The notes beneath the pieces are model-generated. The model was not told the origin of the DNA and ran no database searches. It was given only the letters and a program-made list of their open reading frames with translations. From Cladopsammia gracilis (lineage: Eukaryota > Cnidaria > Anthozoa > Scleractinia > Dendrophylliidae), in assembly GCA_022457155.1 (NCBI GenBank), contig JAJGOT010000287.1:22501-86500 (forward strand): 64,000 nt of DNA. Reading direction: 5' to 3'. This document shows positions 58,703 to 64,000 of this stretch, in pieces (position 1 is the first letter of the stretch; the number at the start of each line of letters is the position of its first letter). Position numbers and translations under genes: made by a program.

Positions 58703-60102
58703 CTTTTAGTATACGTTACTTTCAGTATACACTGTTACTACCTATACCTTGGTTTATTTAACTTCATTACACACTTATTTTCAGTATACACTGTTACTGC
58801 CTGTGTCTTGGTTTATTTAACCCTTTAAAAGCCCTAATAGTGACTATTGGTAAATTTCTCCTCATTAGATCAATGTTTAGTCAATCAGGGAGGTCATGAG
58901 AATTATTATGGATCTGATCACCCCGGATGTATTCTCCCAATGTTTTAACAAATTCTCGCCCTACTTCTATAAGAAACATAGTACAAGAAAGGAGAATTAA
59001 TAGTTTTGTATTAAGGATTGAAGGGTTAAGTTAGCAAAGTTTGAATTTTGCCCAGGCATTTAAATAGGTATTACCCTCATGACTTGATATAGTTAGCTTC
59101 ATTTTGTATTGTGTGGCATCATCTGCATTATTTTTTCAGTTTGTGATTCTTTCAAACTTCATGAAAGAAGACAAGTTCACTGTTATTTTATTGGTGATAT
59201 GCCTTTGAATAGTTTACACTTGAACTGAGTAAATAAGTTTAAACATTATATTTGTCCCTCATAACCAAGAAGGTAAACCCCATAATGGAGGTACTGTGGG
59301 ACTTCAAATGAGTTGATGTGTCTTTTAAGTGTTATAGTTGTTACGTTGTTCTCGTTAAAGTTTATGTTCTTATGACAAAATTACACAACTTGTGTCTATT
59401 ACAGCAAGTTTACAATGACAGTCCCATAGGCCTATGGCATTATAAAGTTATCACTCTAAATGTAGGTTTGTTTCCACTGTTTAAGTTTAATTGTGTAATT
59501 CCAGGAAATTTCCATACCCACCTCAAGGAAAGTTAACAGAATTTCAAGAGGGAGGAGAGTGGGGGGCAAAGCCACATTTCTTAAAGAAAATAGGGAGGGT
59601 GACTAATTCACGATAATTTCTTTCTTCTATGGGAGTGAGTTATGGATTTTTTTGGAACAACACATTAGGGTAATAATATTAACAAGTGCCCTTTTTGATA
59701 TTGGTACCTAGTGAAGGTTAAACTGTTGAAAATGAGTATAAAAGTAGCACTGGATTCCCCAGTTGACATTGTAGGAATAATTTTTGTAGGTAAGGCATTG
59801 GGATAAGTTCTGTGTCATTGTTATTGGTGTAAAAATGTTCAGTTTCAGTTGTTGAAGTGGTTACAAGAATTCCTCAACATGCATTACAAAAATGATGACA
59901 ACTTTTCATCAGAATGCAACCAAAAGAGCAACATTGTCAAAATGATATTCAATATTTTAAAGGGTACATTTTCCATCCCTGAGATGATGATGCAGAGTTA
60001 GCTTGTAATCTATTAAAGTGACTGCTTGGTTCAAGAGTAAGTGTATCATCAATCATCAATAGACACCTTAAGATCGAGGTTTTATCCACTTTACCGCAAA
60101 CG
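58703..60102. other. intergenic, includes HECT 3' UTR
   Basis: A phrase around TTTTCAGTATACACTGTTACTGCCT occurs twice near 58715-58805. No gene recognised. Confidence 0.45.
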
Positions 60103-60118
60103 GCAAACCGCGGTTTGC
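60103..60118. promoter_or_regulatory. perfect 16-bp palindrome upstream of the HARBI1-like gene
   Basis: GCAAACCGCGGTTTGC, about 95 bp before the ATG, followed by another half copy (GGTTTGCC). It could be a transposase or Myb binding site or part of a transposon end (AGACACCTTAAGATCGAGG lies at about 60061). Confidence 0.4.
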
Positions 60119-60212
60119 GGTTTGCCGGTCCACGTTCGTGGTATGCCCATATTGGGACTTAAGATTCGCGCAGGTAGTGCCAATGCATCATGGGAAATTA
60201 TACAAAGACAAG

Positions 60213-62150
60213 ATGGCTGCTGCACGAAGGTGAGATGTGACGATTGTTGTTTTTGCTGGTTTTTATTCTTTATGAGAGCAAAACACTAACTCATTGACCC
60301 TCTTTTAATCAGACAAAACTACAAAGATATCTTAGATGTGATGCAACTCGATGGTAGTAGTTCCGAAAGCTCGTCGTCGAGCGATGAAGACCTTGACCTT
60401 CTGTTTCTTGAAGCAGCCTTTCCAGAACCTCGTTTATTGGGACCTCGTCTGAATATCGAAGATGTTAGTGAGATCGATTGTGAGCAGATGTTTAGGTAAT
60501 TCTATGTTTCGAGTGGTTAATTTGTCAGGCAAGCATGCACATATGTGGATTTGCAACAGACACTCTTCATCTTTCTAAATTTCTAAAACCTTCGTTGTTA
60601 GCTCACATAAACTTAATTATAAATTGTGTTTCTGTAGCTTTTAAGTAAAATTTTAAACTATGGGTCGTAATTAAAGGTACGCAGTTTTAATTTCTACTCA
60701 TTGGAAATTGGAAGTAATTTAAATGTATGTATTTATAATCCATGAAAGCGAATTTACCACCCCATCTAAGAAATAAAATTTATTTATTCATTCGTTCAAT
60801 TGTTTCTCAGTCTTATATTCAGATTTTCAGTGATGTGATCAGTGATCAGTGATCAGTGATTACTTTTTAATTCAGATCTACCGTGTACCTCTTCCTCAGC
60901 AGTTTAATGCAATTTTGCAAAGCAAGGTCTAACAAATAAGTTATAATGGCATTTCAGATTTCATAAACACGATATGGTCCGGCTCTTGGAGGCCTTGCAA
61001 ATACCCGACTGTTATACAAGCCATCAAGGGTCCGTATATACAGGCATGGAATCACTGTTGATATTACTGCGGCGTCTCACATACCCGAATAGATGGTGTG
61101 ATCTTGTCCCAATTTTTGGTAGGACTGAACCAGAGCTCAGCATGGCCTTTAATATGGTAATCAGAAGACATTTTTAACTTCTTCACAAGTGGAACTTTAA
61201 AGTAGAGCACTTTTTTTGTTAAATTGATATGCTAAAAAATGAACAGCATGTATCAGTCATGCTTACGCATAGCATAGTTTTTCAACATTTTATGAAAAGT
61301 TTACATTTTGCCAATTGATTTTAGATCGTAGATGACCTGTATACAAGGTTCAGTCCTCGCCTGACCTCTCTGGACTTGGTGTGGTTAGATCCAGGTCTCT
61401 TTTCAGATGTAATACACAGAAAGGGTGCGCCCCTTGACCAGGTTTGGGGGTTCATCGATGGTACTGCCCGCCCAATTGCAAGGCCCATCCATCACCAGAG
61501 AATCATGTATAGCGGCCACAAGAGAGTGCACTGTCTGAAATTCCAAGTATGTTATTGCTAAAACCATGTTGATTTCTAACTCAACAAACCAGTTTGGTGA
61601 AAGAAAAGGTGCATCTCCTACACATTCCAGCAGCCACTGAATTTTTTTTTCTAGGGTAACATTTGATGTCTTATTCTTTGTCTAGTCTGTGATGGCACCT
61701 AATGGGATTATTGCCCATCTCTTCGGTCCAATAGAAGGACGCCGCCATGACGCCTTCATGCCCGGGGAGAGTAATTTGTTGCCGCTGCTTGAAAGAATGG
61801 TGAAACCGAATGGAGACCCATATGTGGTTTATGGAGATCCTGCATATGGCATCACGAGACATATCATTTCGCCCTTCAGGGGTGCTTATTTAACTGGGCC
61901 ACAACAACTTTTTAATGCAGAAATGAGTAAATGTCGCATATGCGTAGAATGGGGTTTCGGAAAAATCCTTCAGTATTTTGCATACCTAGATTTTCGGAGA
62001 AATCTCAAGGTCCTTTTACAGCCAGTTGCCAAGTACTATTTAGTTGGCACTCTTTTAATTAACTGCCACACATGTGTGTATGGTTCACTCACTGGTACTT
62101 ATTTTGATTTGGAGCCCCCATCATTGGAAATATACTTATCAAACCTTTAG
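60213..62150 (+). CDS. HARBI1-like (Harbinger/PIF, DDE_Tnp_4) transposase, intact
   Basis: Five exons join in phase: 60213-60229, 60313-60495, 60958-61156, 61325-61546 and 61686-62150, giving 361 aa, the usual size for HARBI1. The start MAAAR is 17 nt before the first intron. An acidic Ser-rich stretch (SSSESSSSSDEDLDLL) precedes the helical DNA-binding part. The nuclease core has WGFIDGTARPI (Asp), VVYGDPAYG (Asp) and CRICVEWGF (Glu), with YSGHKRVHCLKFQSV between. All catalytic residues and splice sites are present. In Harbinger elements this protein works with a Myb/SANT-like partner, and such a gene lies convergently downstream. Either an active transposon gene or a domesticated copy. An AATAAA at about 62262 fits as poly(A) signal. 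Confidence 0.88.
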
Positions 62151-62384
62151 ATCAATTTAATTGTGAATACTCCTTTGTAAACATATACATGCTCAAGATG
62201 GCTAAACGACAGTTCAAGAATACAGCATTTAAAATTAGCTGTTTGCTGAGTTAGAACAGAAAATAAATAAATAATCAACTCTGCTTTGTGGTCTTATAAT
62301 GGTTACTGTTTCCATAATTTAAACCTGCACACATCTCTTAACAGCTATAAATTAAACATGTCAGATCAGTCTAATAGAAGAGTT

Positions 62385-63895
62385 CTACATCTTTTCCTTT
62401 AACATCTTCAGAAACATTCTCCTTTCTTCTAGTTCTAGTTTCAGCCTCTCTTTTCTTTCTGCAGCCTCCTGTTCAAACTTTTTATTCTGCAGTTGCAGCT
62501 CCTCAGACTTCAGTTTAAGTTCTTTTTCTTTAAGGTCTGCTTTTCTTTCGTTTTTCTTTTCAAGCATCTGCACAGCAGAAAGTCGGGTTGCTCTCTTGCT
62601 TGTTACCTTGCCTTTCTTGGCTGTCAGTGAAAAACAAAAATGGCAATTAATGAGGGAGTGGCCATTGTTTGTTGTTTTTTTAAAGGGCTGGGACAAATTT
62701 TATGAAAAGTCGTGAAAGCAGCAGTTTCTGAACATTTTCCTGTGAACCTGAAAAATGTAGACAAACGGAAGGAGAGGGGCTTATTAGAGTTGAGAGCATT
62801 ATTGAAACTTTAAAGGGCTCACAATCACCCCCTTTCCCTTGTTTCAATATTTCCCAATTTTTCATTTTTGAGGTTTACACTCCCAGTAGTCTCTGTGACA
62901 TGATAGGATAGGATAGGATAGGATAACTTTATTTAGACACGGTAAACTCATCAGTACAACTATAAAAACCTAATTAATACAAAATTATTATAAAATATGT
63001 AATAGCTAGAACTACATTACTAAAATTACCCTAAATAATCAATAACTATACAACAATAATATTAAATGCGAAATTTAAAAACCTGCTTTACATGAGTGCC
63101 GTGTGTAAAAATTCTGAATTTTCATGACGAGAAGAAACGCTCGCAGCCAGCCCGGAATGCTCTAAGGGAGTCAGCCTGCCGCAACTCGATTGGTAAGTTA
63201 TTCCAAAGAACTGCTCCAGAGTAACTAAAGCTATTTTTCAGAACATTCAGCTGATTATTTAAACATCCAGTTTCCATTCTGCTAAAAACTCACCAGGTAG
63301 TTGTTATTTTTTGCTACTTGGTACCTGTGCTGACTAATTTTTTTTTATGTTTCTTATTAGAGGTTCCAGAGGGGTGGGGTGGGGTGGGTTGGGGGGGGGG
63401 GTTAAATGCTATATTTTATAGGAGATAAATCGCATTTTGCATGAAAATCAATATATTCTACATTTGGAGGGAGCATTTCTAGAGGGGCGGGGGGTCTTTT
63501 GATGTCATTGGGGCATGGATAGTTTTTGGAAATAAATATTTCTATAGCCACCAAATGACAGGACACCCTATATCATGATATGAATACCCACCTCTTTTAG
63601 AACCACTGCCTGAAGTACTGGTACTTTCAGACTCGTAATCATCATCATTGCTAGTATACTCATCATCATCACTACTACCCTCTTGTCGTTTACGCTCTAG
63701 AAAAGATTGAACAACAAAATGGTTTAAAGCAAAGCGCATTAGAAATGAGATGTTGATCCCCCTTGTAAGGGAGTCAGGATCTTGAATAAACTTTTTTCTA
63801 TCTTTAAGTAAATTTTCCCATGTTAGGCCAATAGTTACCCTGGTGGGGGTATAGGTACTTTGTGCACTGTCCAGTTGGGTATAAAGCATACTCAT
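62385..63895 (-). CDS. Myb/SANT-type coiled-coil protein, C-terminal exons (Harbinger partner)
   Basis: Minus strand: exon 63592-63895 or longer (donor GTGGGT) joins in phase to 62385-62620 (acceptor CACTGACAG). The protein has a helical segment (TWENLLKDRKKFIQDPDS, FLMRFALNHFVVQSFLERKR), an acidic-Ser linker (SSDDDEYTSNDDDYESESTS), a basic stretch, and a long C-terminal coiled coil (KELKLKSEELQLQNKKFEQE to KMLKEKM). This resembles the C-terminal half of Myb/SANT-like proteins paired with Harbinger transposases. The first Met at 63895 may not be the true start; N-terminal exons probably lie beyond the window. A LINE remnant sits in the intron. Confidence 0.55.
62903..63300 (-). mobile_element. 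LINE 3' end with (TATCC)n tail, in an intron
   Basis: The minus strand reads YSGAVLWNNLPIELRQADSL and then RAFRAGCERFF, a C-terminal motif of CR1/L2-like reverse-transcriptase proteins. It is followed by a stop, about 170 bp of 3' UTR and a tail of TATCC units (plus-strand GGATA at 62903-62925). Confidence 0.7.
63301..63591. other. intron sequence
   Basis: G-rich tract at about 63371-63405. Nothing else recognised. Confidence 0.4.
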
Positions 63896-64000
63896 TGGGA
63901 TATTTTATTTCCAAGTTTTGATCGAATCTCTGAAGGGTTTTTTTCCTCCTAGGAGGTACCAAAATGTAGTGTTCCATTTAACTTTCAAAGGCAGGGAGTC

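Overview
The window is nuclear DNA of an animal, most likely an anthozoan cnidarian (stony coral or close relative). Genes have phase-consistent GT-AG introns, and the DNA is AT-rich, packed with satellites and transposons. The families seen (HECT/G2E3-like genes, Helitron, BEL/Pao, HARBI1/Harbinger, Penelope, KDZ-like and DUF4218-like fragments) are typical of coral assemblies; I have not run a search. Nothing bacterial is present: no operons, no CRISPR.

Layout. 0-6 kb: sparse DNA with a pogo-like transposon end, a palindromic MITE and a few weak exons. 6-16 kb: a decayed Helitron split by a 7,954-bp DNA transposon (6692-14645). The transposon has a perfect 6-bp target duplication (GGTTCT), long inverted repeats carrying mirrored TATA boxes, a DDE integrase-type transposase (minus strand) and a five-exon HECT ubiquitin-ligase gene (plus strand) that converge on a central hairpin. 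16-28 kb: a graveyard of nested elements: an orientation-switching minisatellite, two Gypsy remnants, a LINE, a tyrosine recombinase interrupted by a MITE-bearing insertion, MULE-like and DUF4218-like pieces, Gypsy gag-protease, and an isolated CUE-like segment. 28-43 kb: two large satellites (139-bp and about 51-bp units), tRNA-like repeats, MITEs and a Penelope fragment. 43-51 kb: a first-exon candidate and a five-exon DDE-transposase-like gene with one phase break. 51-56 kb: an inverted partner of a repeat at 27 kb, then an integrase fragment joined to BEL/Pao gag-protease. 56-59 kb: a second HECT gene beside an AT-rich TCGA-motif array. 60-64 kb: an intact five-exon HARBI1-like transposase facing a Myb/SANT-type coiled-coil gene, the usual two-gene content of a Harbinger transposon.

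How the parts work together. The most coherent unit is the 6692-14645 transposon: transposase plus HECT ligase, both starting just inside the inverted repeats and both opening with a four-cysteine zinc ribbon. Its termini and 6-bp target duplication fit what I recall of the IS3EU superfamily. Transposase and ligase probably act in the same life cycle, but what the ligase modifies is unknown. The HARBI1-like and Myb-like genes are probably a second two-protein transposon. Most other coding sequence is dead. Calls rest on reading the sequence and on remembered family features.
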